Below, one piece after another: positions 26,391 through 35,556 of a stretch of 64,000 nt of DNA; position 1 is the stretch's first letter; each line of letters opens with the position of its first letter. Under the pieces are notes generated by a model. The model had not been told where the DNA came from, made no database searches, and saw nothing but the letters and a program-made list of their open reading frames with translations. Location of the stretch: assembly GCF_049977365.1 (NCBI RefSeq), contig NZ_JBNGEN010000008.1, positions 42,000 through 105,999 on the forward strand, read 5' to 3'. Origin of the DNA: Brachymonas sp049977365. GTDB lineage: Bacteria; Pseudomonadota; Gammaproteobacteria; Burkholderiales; Burkholderiaceae_C. A program made the translations under genes and the position numbers.

Positions 26391-27806
26391 TCAGCCCAGC
26401 TTCTTGGCTTTTTCGATGGCTTCGTCGATGGTACCGACCATGTAGAAGGCCTGTTCGGGCAGATGGTCGCACTCGCCGCTGACGATCATCTTGAAGCCGC
26501 GGATCGTTTCGGACAGGGGCACATACTTGCCCGGAGAGCCCGTGAACACTTCGGCCACATGGAACGGCTGCGACAGGAAACGCTGCATCTTCCGTGCACG
26601 TGCCACGGTGAGCTTGTCTTCAGGAGCCAGTTCGTCCATGCCCAGAATCGCGATGATGTCACGCAGTTCCTTGTAGCGCTGCAGCGTTCCCTGCACCGCA
26701 CGGGCCACGCCATAGTGCTCTTCACCCACCACCTGCGGATCAAGCTGGCGGCTGGTGGAATCGAGCGGATCGACGGCCGGATAGATACCCAGGGCCGCGA
26801 TGTCGCGGCTCAGCACCACGGTGGAGTCCAAGTGGGCGAAGGTCGTGGCAGGAGACGGGTCGGTCAAGTCATCCGCAGGCACGTAGACGGCCTGGATGGA
26901 CGTGATGGAACCGACCTTGGTCGACGTGATCCGCTCTTGCAGACGGCCCATTTCCTCAGCCAGCGTCGGCTGGTAGCCCACGGCGGAAGGCATGCGGCCC
27001 AGCAGAGCGGACACTTCGGTACCGGCCAGCGTGTAGCGGTAGATGTTGTCCACGAAGAACAGCACATCCTTGCCTTCGTCACGGAAGGACTCGGCCATGG
27101 TCAGACCGGTCAGGGCGACGCGCAGACGGTTGCCCGGAGGCTCGTTCATCTGGCCATACACCATGGCCACCTTGGATTCGGACAGGTTGTCCTGCTTGAC
27201 CACGCCGGCGTCCGACATTTCGTGATAGAAGTCGTTGCCTTCGCGGGTGCGCTCGCCCACACCAGCGAACACCGACAGGCCCCCGTGGCCCTTGGCGATG
27301 TTGTTGATGAGTTCCATCATGTTCACGGTCTTGCCCACGCCAGCACCACCGAACAGACCCACCTTGCCGCCCTTGGCGAACGGGCAGACCAGGTCGATCA
27401 CCTTGATGCCGGTTTCGAGCAGTTCGCGCGAGGGGCTCAGTTCGTCGTAGGCCGGAGCCTTGCGGTGGATCGAGGCCATCTGCGCCTGATCCACGGGACC
27501 GCGCTCGTCGATCGGATTGCCCAGCACGTCCATGATGCGGCCGAGGGTCGCAGGACCCACCGGCACGGTGATGGGAGCCTGCGTGTCATACACCGTCATG
27601 CCGCGACGCAGACCATCGGAAGAACCGAGGGCAATGGTACGCACCACGCCGTCACCCAGCTGCTGCTGGACTTCCAGCGTCAGCGGAGAACCCTCCATCT
27701 TGAGGGCATCAAAAATTTTCGGCAGGTGACCGCGCGAGAATTCGACGTCCACCACGGCGCCGATACACTGCACGATCTTGCCTTCTACCAGGTTTTCCTG
27801 AGCCAT
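26391..27806 (-). CDS. atpD: ATP synthase F1 beta subunit
   Basis: Catalytic subunit, 471 residues. P-loop GGAGVGKTVNMMELI, catalytic GERTREGNDFYHEM and the arginine-bearing ALTGLTMAE region are intact. I start at MAQENLVEGKIVQ with GGAG 6 nt upstream rather than at the in-frame codon four positions earlier. Between atpG and atpC. Confidence 0.99.
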   Translation of the reverse strand: MAQENLVEGKIVQCIGAVVDVEFSRGHLPKIFDALKMEGSPLTLEVQQQLGDGVVRTIALGSSDGLRRGMTVYDTQAPITVPVGPATLGRIMDVLGNPIDERGPVDQAQMASIHRKAPAYDELSPSRELLETGIKVIDLVCPFAKGGKVGLFGGAGVGKTVNMMELINNIAKGHGGLSVFAGVGERTREGNDFYHEMSDAGVVKQDNLSESKVAMVYGQMNEPPGNRLRVALTGLTMAESFRDEGKDVLFFVDNIYRYTLAGTEVSALLGRMPSAVGYQPTLAEEMGRLQERITSTKVGSITSIQAVYVPADDLTDPSPATTFAHLDSTVVLSRDIAALGIYPAVDPLDSTSRQLDPQVVGEEHYGVARAVQGTLQRYKELRDIIAILGMDELAPEDKLTVARARKMQRFLSQPFHVAEVFTGSPGKYVPLSETIRGFKMIVSGECDHLPEQAFYMVGTIDEAIEKAKKLG

Positions 27807-27830
27807 TTTTTGCTCCAATGATTTGAATAT

Positions 27831-28712
27831 TTACACTGCGGCGGCGCCGGCCACGATTTCCGAGAGCTCCGTCGTGATGGCAGCCTGGCGGGTCTTGTTG
27901 TAGACCAGCTTGAGCTCGTTGATCACGTTGCCGGCATTGTCGGAAGCGGCCTTCATGGCCACCATGCGCGCAGACTGCTCGGACGCCATGTTCTCAGCCA
28001 CGGCCTGGTAGACGAGGGCTTCCACATAGCGCACCAGCAGGTCATCGATCACCGACTGGGCATCGGGTTCATAGATGTAGTCCCAGGAATGGGCCTTGCC
28101 GCTGGCGATGGATTCTTCCTCCATCTTGGCCTTGGACAGGGGCAGCAGCGCCTCCACCACAGCTTCCTGCTTCATGGTGTTGTGGAACTGGGTGTAGCTG
28201 ATGTACACCCCGCTCAGCTCACCCTTGGCGTAGGCATCGAGAAGCACCTTCACGGGGCCGATGATCTTCTCGAGGTGGGGGGTGTCCCCCAGCTGGATGC
28301 TGTTGGCCACCACCGTCGCTCCGGCCCGGTTCAGAAAACCGAGACCCTTGTTGCCGATGGCGACCGCGCGCACATGCTTGCCCTTGGTCTGGAGCTCCTG
28401 GATCTTGTGGGTGACCCAACGCAGCACGTTGGTGTTCATGCCACCGCACAGGCCCTTGTCCGTGGTCACCACGATCAGGCCCACATCCTTCGCATCCTCA
28501 TGTTCCTTCATGAAGGGATGAACATACTCGGGATTGGCCCTGCCAAGGTTGGCAGCAATATCGCGGACCTTCTCGCTGTAGGGCCGAGCCGCGAACATGC
28601 GATCCTGTGCCTTGCGCATCTTGGAGGCGGCGACCATTTCCATGGCTTTGGTGATCTTCTTGGTGTTTTCCACCGATTTGATCTTGCCGCGAATTTCCTT
28701 ACCTGCTGCCAC
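27831..28712 (-). CDS. atpG: ATP synthase F1 gamma subunit
   Basis: Central rotary shaft, 293 residues. N-terminal helix KEIRGKIKSVENTKKITKAM in parts and C-terminal helix ARMVAMKAASDNAGNVINEL in parts form the coiled coil; TTDKGLCGGMN is the conserved DELSEED-contact region. Placed 15 nt after atpA. Confidence 0.98.
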   Translation of the reverse strand: MAAGKEIRGKIKSVENTKKITKAMEMVAASKMRKAQDRMFAARPYSEKVRDIAANLGRANPEYVHPFMKEHEDAKDVGLIVVTTDKGLCGGMNTNVLRWVTHKIQELQTKGKHVRAVAIGNKGLGFLNRAGATVVANSIQLGDTPHLEKIIGPVKVLLDAYAKGELSGVYISYTQFHNTMKQEAVVEALLPLSKAKMEEESIASGKAHSWDYIYEPDAQSVIDDLLVRYVEALVYQAVAENMASEQSARMVAMKAASDNAGNVINELKLVYNKTRQAAITTELSEIVAGAAAV

Positions 28713-28727
28713 GTTGCTCTCCCGTGA

Positions 28728-30287
28728 TCAAGCGAAGGACTTCTTGAAGGCAGCGATGGCGTCAGCCAGCTCCTTCTCGGCCTTGCCTTCCTTGTCGAAT
28801 GCCTTGCTGGTTTCGAGCTGTCCGAGCAGTGCGGCGTGCTTGTCCTTCAGATAGGCATGCAGGCCGGATTCGAAATCAAGCACGCGCTTGACTTCGATGT
28901 CGTCCAGGAAGCCCTTGTTCACAGCAAACAAGGTGGCAGCCATCAGGCTGATGGACAGCGGGCTGTACTGGGCCTGCTTGAGCAGTTCGGTCACGCGGGC
29001 ACCGCGGTCGAGCTGCTTGCGCGTGGCTTCGTCCAGATCGGAAGCGAACTGTGCAAAGGCTGCCAGCTCACGGTACTGAGCCAGATCGGTACGGATACCG
29101 CCGGACAGGCCCTTGATGAGCTTGGTCTGGGCTGCACCACCGACGCGGGACACGGAGATACCGGCATTGATGGCAGGACGGATACCGGCGTTGAACAGGC
29201 TGGTTTCCAGGAAGATCTGGCCATCGGTGATGGAAATCACGTTGGTCGGCACGAAGGCGGACACGTCACCTGCCTGCGTTTCGATGATGGGCAGTGCGGT
29301 CAGGGAACCAGTCTGGCCCTTGACTTCACCCTTGGTGAATTCCTCGACGTAGTGGGCATTCACGCGGGCAGCACGCTCCAGCAGACGGCTGTGCAGATAG
29401 AACACGTCGCCAGGGTAGGCTTCACGTCCCGGCGGACGACGCAGCAGCAGGGAAACCTGGCGGTAGGCCACGGCCTGCTTGGACAGATCGTCATAGACGA
29501 TCAGGGCGTCCTGGCCACGGTCGCGGAAGTATTCGCCCATGGTGCAGCCTGCATAGGCAGACACGTACTGCATGGCGGCCGACTCGGACGCGGTGGCAGC
29601 CACGACGATGGTGTAGTCCATGGCGCCTGCGGCTTCGAGAGCACGCACGATGTTCTTGATCGACGATGCCTTCTGACCGATGGCAACGTAGATACAGGTC
29701 ATGTTCTGACCCTTCTGGTTGATGATCGCGTCGATGGCCACGGCGGTCTTGCCGGTCTGACGGTCACCAATGATCAGCTCGCGCTGACCGCGGCCGATAG
29801 GCACCATGGAGTCGATGGACTTCAGGCCGGTCTGCACCGGCTGATCCACGGACTGACGTGCGATCACGCCCGGAGCAACCTTCTCGATCACATCGGTCAT
29901 CTTGGCGTTGATGGGGCCCTTGCCGTCGATCGGCTGACCCAGCGCATCCACCACGCGCCCGATCAGTTCGGGGCCGACCGGCACTTCCAGAATGCGTCCG
30001 GTGCACTTGACCGTATCGCCTTCGGAAATGTGTTCGTACTCGCCCAGCACCACGGCACCGACGGAGTCGCGCTCCAGGTTCAGCGCCAGACCGAAGGTAG
30101 GAGTACCGTCGGCGGTTGCGGGGAATTCCAGCATTTCGCCCTGCATCACATCGGACAGACCGTAGATGCGGCAGATGCCGTCGGCCACCGAGATCACGGT
30201 GCCTTCATTGCGCACATCGGCCTTGCCTACGAGGCCTTCGATGCGGCTCTTGATGTTCTCAGAAATCTCTGCGGGATTGAGCTGCAT
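28728..30287 (-). CDS. atpA: ATP synthase F1 alpha subunit
   Basis: Non-catalytic nucleotide-binding subunit, 519 residues. P-loop GDRQTGKTAVAIDAI and the signature RPAINAGISVSRVGG (contains the arginine finger) are intact; the N-terminus MQLNPAEISENIKSRIE is standard. Follows atpH by 41 nt. Confidence 0.99.
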   Translation of the reverse strand: MQLNPAEISENIKSRIEGLVGKADVRNEGTVISVADGICRIYGLSDVMQGEMLEFPATADGTPTFGLALNLERDSVGAVVLGEYEHISEGDTVKCTGRILEVPVGPELIGRVVDALGQPIDGKGPINAKMTDVIEKVAPGVIARQSVDQPVQTGLKSIDSMVPIGRGQRELIIGDRQTGKTAVAIDAIINQKGQNMTCIYVAIGQKASSIKNIVRALEAAGAMDYTIVVAATASESAAMQYVSAYAGCTMGEYFRDRGQDALIVYDDLSKQAVAYRQVSLLLRRPPGREAYPGDVFYLHSRLLERAARVNAHYVEEFTKGEVKGQTGSLTALPIIETQAGDVSAFVPTNVISITDGQIFLETSLFNAGIRPAINAGISVSRVGGAAQTKLIKGLSGGIRTDLAQYRELAAFAQFASDLDEATRKQLDRGARVTELLKQAQYSPLSISLMAATLFAVNKGFLDDIEVKRVLDFESGLHAYLKDKHAALLGQLETSKAFDKEGKAEKELADAIAAFKKSFA

Positions 30288-30328
30288 GACTCTTTCCTTC
30301 TTTCCTATATAGACTCAGACCCTGCTGC

Positions 30329-30859
30329 TCACGCAGTCAGCGCCTGTTTCATTTGTTCGATACGAGCCTTGACGGAGGTGTCGAGCACCTCGTCGCCCAC
30401 CACCACGCGCACGCCGCCGATGAGGCTGCTGTCGAGGACCACTTTCACCTGCAGACGCGTGTGGAAGTGTTTCTCGAGTCGCGCCTGCAGATCGGCCAGA
30501 TCGGCGCCTTCGAGCGGGAAGGCGCTGTAGATCACGGCATCGGCAGCACCATCAGCCGAGTTCTTGAGGGACTCGAACTGGAGTGCCATCTCGGGCAGCG
30601 CCTGAAGGCGGCCGTTTTGCAGCACGGTACGCAGAAAATTGACACCCGCCTGGGGCAGGGGAGCCGGCAGCAGACCTGCAATCAGATCAAACAGCTGGCT
30701 GTCGTCAATCTTGGGATTGCCCACCAGCTGTTCGAGTTCGGCATTGCCGGCCACGGCGGCAAGCTGCCGGAGCCATTGGGACGTGCCCGCCAGGTTGCCT
30801 TGGCTGGCTTCGTACAGCGCCTGTGCATAGGGACGGGCAATGGTTGCAAGTTCTGCCAT
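30329..30859 (-). CDS. atpH: ATP synthase F1 delta subunit
   Basis: Peripheral stalk linker, 176 residues. N-terminal six-helix part (MAELATIARPYAQALYEA) and the C-terminal LIGGVRVVVGDEVLDTSVKARIEQM in parts are typical. Starts 12 nt after atpF. Confidence 0.97.
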   Translation of the reverse strand: MAELATIARPYAQALYEASQGNLAGTSQWLRQLAAVAGNAELEQLVGNPKIDDSQLFDLIAGLLPAPLPQAGVNFLRTVLQNGRLQALPEMALQFESLKNSADGAADAVIYSAFPLEGADLADLQARLEKHFHTRLQVKVVLDSSLIGGVRVVVGDEVLDTSVKARIEQMKQALTA

Positions 30860-30871
30860 GGTCGTCCCTTA

Positions 30872-31342
30872 TTACAGCTCTGCCTTGAGGCGGTTGAGCA
30901 GCTCGGCATGTGCGCTGGCATCGATCTCGCGACGGAGAATCTGCTCGGCGCCCTTCATGGCAAGCGTGGCGACCTCATCGCGCAGGGCATCACGTGCCTT
31001 GATCACCTGCTGCTGGGCCTCGGCCTGTGCAGCGGCGATGATGCGGTTGCCTTCCTCGTTGGCCTTGGCCTTGGCTTCCTCGATGATGCCCTGTGCACGG
31101 CGCTCGGCGTCAGCCATGCGCGTGGCAGCATCATTGCGGGAGCTGGCGAGCTCCTGCTCCACCTTCTTGTTCATGGCCGAGAGCTCGGACCGGGCCTTGT
31201 CGGCCGCTGCCAGCCCTTCGGCTACTTTCTGGGCCCGCTCGTCCAGAGCCTTGGCGATCGGAGGCCACACATAGGTCATGGTGAACCACACAAGAATCGC
31301 GAAGACCAGGCCTTGCAGGATCAAGGTTGCATTGATATTCAT
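30872..31342 (-). CDS. atpF: ATP synthase Fo b subunit
   Basis: Peripheral stalk, 156 residues. One N-terminal membrane helix (ATLILQGLVFAILVWFTMTYVW in parts) followed by PPIAKALDERAQKVAEGL and a long charged Ala/Glu/Arg coiled coil. Follows atpE by 34 nt. Confidence 0.98.
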   Translation of the reverse strand: MNINATLILQGLVFAILVWFTMTYVWPPIAKALDERAQKVAEGLAAADKARSELSAMNKKVEQELASSRNDAATRMADAERRAQGIIEEAKAKANEEGNRIIAAAQAEAQQQVIKARDALRDEVATLAMKGAEQILRREIDASAHAELLNRLKAEL

Positions 31343-31376
31343 GTCATCCCCTTTCGGTCATGAAAGGTGAACAGAA

Positions 31377-31625
31377 TTACTTCAGCACGAAGGGGTTGGC
31401 GAAGGCGAACAGCAGGGCGATGGCAACACCGATCAGGAAGGCCGCGTCGATCAGACCGGCCAGAATGAACATCTTGGTCTGCAGTTCGTTGATCAGCTCA
31501 GGCTGACGTGCAGAGGACTCCAGGAACTTGCCGCCCATGAGTGCAATACCGATCGATGCGCCGATAGCGCCCAGACCGACGATCAGACCACAAGCCAGTG
31601 CGACGAGGCCGAGAATGTTTTCCAT
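31377..31625 (-). CDS. atpE: ATP synthase Fo c subunit
   Basis: Proteolipid of the rotor ring, 82 residues, two membrane helices. The Gly-rich first helix (GLGAIGASIGIALMGGKFLE) and the carboxylate Asp in LAGLIDAAFLIG of the second are present; the polar loop is ARQPELINELQ. No sodium-binding signature, so it is proton-type. Confidence 0.98.
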   Translation of the reverse strand: MENILGLVALACGLIVGLGAIGASIGIALMGGKFLESSARQPELINELQTKMFILAGLIDAAFLIGVAIALLFAFANPFVLK

Positions 31626-31674
31626 GAAATGCTCCTAAAGGTTGGTGGAAAAGTGAAAAGGTTGAAAAGGAAAA

Positions 31675-32568
31675 TCAGTGTGCGTCGTGTGCCTGACCGG
31701 TGTAGATCAGCGTCAGCATCATGAAGATGAATGCCTGCAGCGTGATCACCAGGATGTGGAACAACGTCCAGACGGTGCCCGCGATCAGATGGCCAATGGC
31801 CAGACCGATCCCGGTTCCCGTCACGGCCCAGGCGCCGCCCATGAGGGCGATCAGCATGAACACGAGTTCACCGGCAAACATGTTGCCGAAGAGTCGCATG
31901 CCGTGGGACACGGTCTTGGCGACATATTCGATGACCTGCATCAGGAAGTTCACGGGGTACAGCGCCCAGTGGTCTCCGAAGGGAGCAGCGATGAGCTCAT
32001 GGGCCCAGCCACCGAGTCCCTTGATCTTGATGTTGTAGAAGAGACAGACCAGCAGCACGCTCGTGGACAGTCCCAGCGTGGTGGACAGATCGGCAGTCGG
32101 CACGACGCGCATGTAGGCATGGTGCGCCTCGCCACCTGTGGAGGCATAGATGCCGGTCCAGATGCGCGGCAGCAGATCCACGGGCAGCATGTCCATGGCG
32201 TTCATGAAGAAGATCCACACGAACACGATCAGGGCCAGGGGAGAGATGACCTTGCGACTCTGGGGATTGTGGATCACGCTCTTGGCCTGGTTATCGACCA
32301 TTTCAGCGAGGATTTCGACGGCAGCCTGGAAGCGCCCCGGCACACCGGAAGTGGCCTTGCGCGCACCGCGCCACAGCATGAAGCAGGCCAGCGCCCCGAG
32401 CAGGACTCCCCAGAAGATGGAATCCGCATTGAACAGGCTGAAGTCGACCAGCTTGGCCTGCTTGACCGGCTCGAGATGGAAATTCAGCTGCAGATGCTGC
32501 AGGTGATGGGTGATGTACTCACCCGCGGTCGGCCCCTGGGTGGCCGCGTGCTCAACGTTTCCAGACAT
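31675..32568 (-). CDS. atpB: ATP synthase Fo a subunit
   Basis: Proton channel subunit, 297 residues, with about six membrane helices. The essential Arg lies in SHGMRLFGNMFAGE. The N-terminus is long and polar (MSGNVEHAATQGPTAGEYI), as in beta-proteobacteria. It follows atpI by 24 nt and precedes atpE by 49 nt. Confidence 0.98.
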   Translation of the reverse strand: MSGNVEHAATQGPTAGEYITHHLQHLQLNFHLEPVKQAKLVDFSLFNADSIFWGVLLGALACFMLWRGARKATSGVPGRFQAAVEILAEMVDNQAKSVIHNPQSRKVISPLALIVFVWIFFMNAMDMLPVDLLPRIWTGIYASTGGEAHHAYMRVVPTADLSTTLGLSTSVLLVCLFYNIKIKGLGGWAHELIAAPFGDHWALYPVNFLMQVIEYVAKTVSHGMRLFGNMFAGELVFMLIALMGGAWAVTGTGIGLAIGHLIAGTVWTLFHILVITLQAFIFMMLTLIYTGQAHDAH

Positions 32569-32592
32569 GTTGCTCCATCCGTCAAATACAAA

Positions 32593-33114
32593 TCAGCGCT
32601 GGTGGCGCCTCGCCTGGCTGCGCATCCATGCCCACCAGTACGTCTTGAGCGTCACCACGAAGCCAGCCACCAGGGCCAGCCAGTTTATCCATCCGTGCAG
32701 CACCCTGGGCGCCATGACCAGCATGGCGATGGTGAGCAGCACCTTGAAGCCCTCCCACAGCAGGATGACCGCGAAGCCGAATCCTGCACCTGCAACCTTG
32801 CTCACCCCTTGCATGCGCTGCGAGGCACGCCACATTCCTGCAGTGGCCAGCCCCCCAGGCACCAGCACAGCCAGCACTCCGTAAGCGACAGACACGGGCA
32901 CAGCCCACGGCCACGAGAGCGCCTGCCGCAGCAACAAGGCCAGCACACACGCACAGATACCCATCGCGACCTGGCTGCGCCAGATGCGCCACAGAGAAGG
33001 CTGGGGATGTGCGGCACGCCACGCCTGCGCCTCTTCGGCGGACAGGGGGACGAAGGTTTCCTGAGAGGGTTCGTCATCGACGAGGGCCGTGGACTTGTGC
33101 TCGGGACCAGACAT
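32593..33114 (-). CDS. atpI: ATP synthase I-like membrane protein
   Basis: First gene of the atp operon: 173 residues, with a polar N-terminus of about 55 residues followed by four hydrophobic segments (SQVAMGICACVLALLLRQAL in parts, VAYGVLAVLVPGGLATAGMW in parts, FGFAVILLWEGFKVLLTIAML in parts and INWLALVAGFVVTL). Position and topology fit AtpI, which helps c-ring assembly, but sequence conservation in this family is low. Start chosen at MSGPEH; a start 9 codons upstream is possible. Confidence 0.8.
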   Translation of the reverse strand: MSGPEHKSTALVDDEPSQETFVPLSAEEAQAWRAAHPQPSLWRIWRSQVAMGICACVLALLLRQALSWPWAVPVSVAYGVLAVLVPGGLATAGMWRASQRMQGVSKVAGAGFGFAVILLWEGFKVLLTIAMLVMAPRVLHGWINWLALVAGFVVTLKTYWWAWMRSQARRHQR

Positions 33115-33166
33115 TTTACAAATCGCCACTCCTGGGTACAAATGGGCACGGGCCTTCGTGCGGCGA

Positions 33167-33172
33167 ATTATA
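33167..33172 (-). promoter_or_regulatory. Likely -10 element of the atp operon promoter
   Basis: A perfect TATAAT on the minus strand, 53 nt before the atpI start. No good -35 is found at normal spacing, so an activator or extended contacts may be needed. Confidence 0.5.
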
Positions 33173-33397
33173 CATAGGCAAGCTTTATTTGCGTGCGCAA
33201 ATCGTTGTATTGCCTCTGGATTTGGTGCGGAACGCCCCAGGTTGGGGCATGGACACAGTTGAATCCCCTCTGCCTACCCCCATGTCGAGGGTTTGTGCTT
33301 CAATTCCACTGAAAACAGGATGCTTGGCGTGGCGTGACAGAGACACTCTCCGGCCCAGGCGCTCCGCTTCCCCGCCTTTTCCACCAGGATGCCCTTC

Positions 33398-33706
33398 ATG
33401 ACGCTCCCCTCCTCCTCTCCGCTGAGCGATGCCGATCTGGCCGACGACCGCAAATCGCTCATTGAATATCCCAGCGCATTTCCGATCAAGGTGATGGGGC
33501 TGTGTGCCGATGGCTTCGTGCATGCCATGACGGAGGTGGCCGAACGCTTCGATCCCAGCTTCGACGCCTCCACCATCGAGCTCCGCGAGAGCAAGGGTGG
33601 GAAATATCTGGGGGTCACCCTGACGGTGACGGCCACGAGCCGCGAACAGCTCGACGATCTGTACCGCGCACTGACCGGACACCCCATGGTGAAGGTGGTG
33701 CTCTGA
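33398..33706 (+). CDS. DUF493/YbeD family protein
   Basis: 102-residue small cytoplasmic protein of the YbeD family, an ACT-like fold placed next to lipB in many proteobacteria. Conserved stretch: LIEYPSAFPIKVMG, then SRGGKYLSVTVTV-like ESKGGKYLGVTLTVTATS and LYRALTGHPMVKVVL at the end. The second ATG is used because AGGA lies 8 nt before it; the first ATG is three codons earlier. The stop overlaps the lipB start as TGATG. Suspected to regulate or assist lipoate metabolism; not proven. Confidence 0.93.
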   Translation: MTLPSSSPLSDADLADDRKSLIEYPSAFPIKVMGLCADGFVHAMTEVAERFDPSFDASTIELRESKGGKYLGVTLTVTATSREQLDDLYRALTGHPMVKVVL

Positions 33707-34380
33707 TGACCATCACCGTGGTGCCGCGCGGCAGGATGGACTATGCCGAGGCCTTCGAGGAAATGCGGGCCTACACCGCCACCCGGACGCCCGAGTCCCC
33801 GGATCAGATCTGGCTGTGCGAGCACCCTGCGGTGTTCACGCAGGGGTTGGCTGGCAAGCCGGAGCATGTGCTGCATGCCGGGGAAATTCCGGTGGTTCAG
33901 AGCAACCGGGGCGGACAGGTGACGTATCACGGGCCGGGGCAGGTGGTGGCCTACCCGCTGATCGACCTGCAGCGTGCTGGATATTTCGTGAAAGAGCTGG
34001 TGTTCCGGATCGAGGAGGCGGTGCTGCGCACGCTGGCAGGCTACGGCGTCACCGGCCACCGCGTGCCGGGGGCTCCGGGCATCTATGTGCGGCTGGCCGA
34101 TCCCTTCGATCACAGTGCGCTGACATGGCCCCGTCCGCCGGGGCAGGAATTCGACGGTCTGGGCAAGATCTCGGCCCTGGGCATCAAGGTGAGTCGGCAT
34201 TGCAGCTATCACGGCGTGGCCCTGAACGTGGACATGGATCTGGAGCCCTTTCACCGCATCAACCCGTGCGGCTATGTGGGCCTGCAGACGGTAGATCTGG
34301 CCTTCTGCGGCGTTCACACGTCTTGGGAGGAAGCGGCGTCCCGCCTGGGTGAGGCGCTGGCGGCCCGGCTGTCGCCCTGA
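33706..34380 (+). CDS. lipB: Octanoyl-ACP:protein octanoyltransferase
   Basis: Transfers octanoyl from ACP to lipoyl domains. 224 residues. The motif RGGQVTYHGPGQVVAYPL in parts, the catalytic Lys in GLGKISALGIKVSR and the Cys in INPCGYVGL are present. Coupled to the DUF493 gene by a 1-nt overlap; lipA follows after 162 nt. Confidence 0.97.
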   Translation: MTITVVPRGRMDYAEAFEEMRAYTATRTPESPDQIWLCEHPAVFTQGLAGKPEHVLHAGEIPVVQSNRGGQVTYHGPGQVVAYPLIDLQRAGYFVKELVFRIEEAVLRTLAGYGVTGHRVPGAPGIYVRLADPFDHSALTWPRPPGQEFDGLGKISALGIKVSRHCSYHGVALNVDMDLEPFHRINPCGYVGLQTVDLAFCGVHTSWEEAASRLGEALAARLSP

Positions 34381-34542
34381 CGGGACACACGCGAGACAGG
34401 GACAGGGCCTGTCGATTACACTGCGGCGAGTTTCCCTTCCGTCTTTCTGTCCCCGGCGTGTCGCCCGCTCCCTGTGACGGGCCATGTCCCGGGCGTGTGC
34501 GTCTCTTTTGTGCCTGCGTGCTGCAGGCGTTTTCCCTGCATC

Positions 34543-35547
34543 ATGAGCACCGATCACTCCTCCGTTTCCGGCAGCCATCCCGTCGTGCGCGAAGCGCAAA
34601 GCGTGGAGGATTACAACCCTCTGGCCAAACAGAAGGCGGCAGCCAAGCTCAGCCGCATCCCGGTCAAGATCGAGCAGCACGAGATTCTGCGCAAGCCCGA
34701 ATGGATCCGCGTGAAGGCGGGCAGCCCGAGCACGCGCTTCTATGAAATCAAGGACATTCTGCGGCGCAACAAGCTCGTGACGGTCTGCGAGGAAGCATCG
34801 TGCCCCAATATCGGGGAGTGCTTCGGGCATGGCACGGCCACCTTCATGATCATGGGAGACAAGTGCACGCGACGCTGCCCATTCTGTGACGTGGGCCATG
34901 GCCGCCCCGATCCGCTCGATGCGGACGAGCCACTGAACCTGGCGCGCACGATTGCGGCCCTCAAGCTGCGCTATGTGGTCATCACCAGCGTGGACCGTGA
35001 CGATCTGCGCGACGGGGGGGCACAGCATTATGTGGACTGCATCCAGCGCACGCGCGAGCTGTCCCCCGACACACAGATCGAGGTGCTGGTGCCGGATTTC
35101 CGGGGGCGTGACGACAAGGCGCTGGAGATCCTGAAGGCGGCTCCGCCCGATGTGATGAACCACAACCTCGAAACGGTGCCGCGCCTGTACCGGCAGGCCC
35201 GACCGGGCGCCGACTACCAGTTCAGCCTGAGCCTGCTGAAGAAATTCAAGGCCCTGTTTCCCGATGTGCCGACCAAGAGCGGACTGATGGTGGGACTGGG
35301 CGAGACGGATGAAGAGATCCTTGAGGTCATGCGCGACATGCGTGCCCACGGCATCGACATGCTGACGATCGGCCAGTATCTGGCACCGAGCAACAGCCAT
35401 CTGCCGGTGCGCCGCTACGTGCATCCGGACACGTTCCGGATGTTCGAAGAGAAGGCACGCGAAATGGGCTTCAGCCATGCGGCCGTGGGCGCCCTGGTGC
35501 GCAGCAGCTACCACGCCGACCAGCAGGCGCACGCCGCTGGCGTCTGA
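34543..35547 (+). CDS. lipA: Lipoyl synthase
   Basis: Radical-SAM enzyme that inserts two sulfur atoms into protein-bound octanoyl. 334 residues. Both iron-sulfur clusters are intact: CEEASCPNIGEC (auxiliary cluster) and CTRRCPFC (radical-SAM CxxxCxxC), and the C-terminal RSSY motif is present as VRSSYHADQ. I start at MSTDHSS because the upstream frame has no similarity. Ends 9 nt from the convergent yeiH. Confidence 0.98.
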   Translation: MSTDHSSVSGSHPVVREAQSVEDYNPLAKQKAAAKLSRIPVKIEQHEILRKPEWIRVKAGSPSTRFYEIKDILRRNKLVTVCEEASCPNIGECFGHGTATFMIMGDKCTRRCPFCDVGHGRPDPLDADEPLNLARTIAALKLRYVVITSVDRDDLRDGGAQHYVDCIQRTRELSPDTQIEVLVPDFRGRDDKALEILKAAPPDVMNHNLETVPRLYRQARPGADYQFSLSLLKKFKALFPDVPTKSGLMVGLGETDEEILEVMRDMRAHGIDMLTIGQYLAPSNSHLPVRRYVHPDTFRMFEEKAREMGFSHAAVGALVRSSYHADQQAHAAGV

Positions 35548-35556
35548 GCGCGTTCC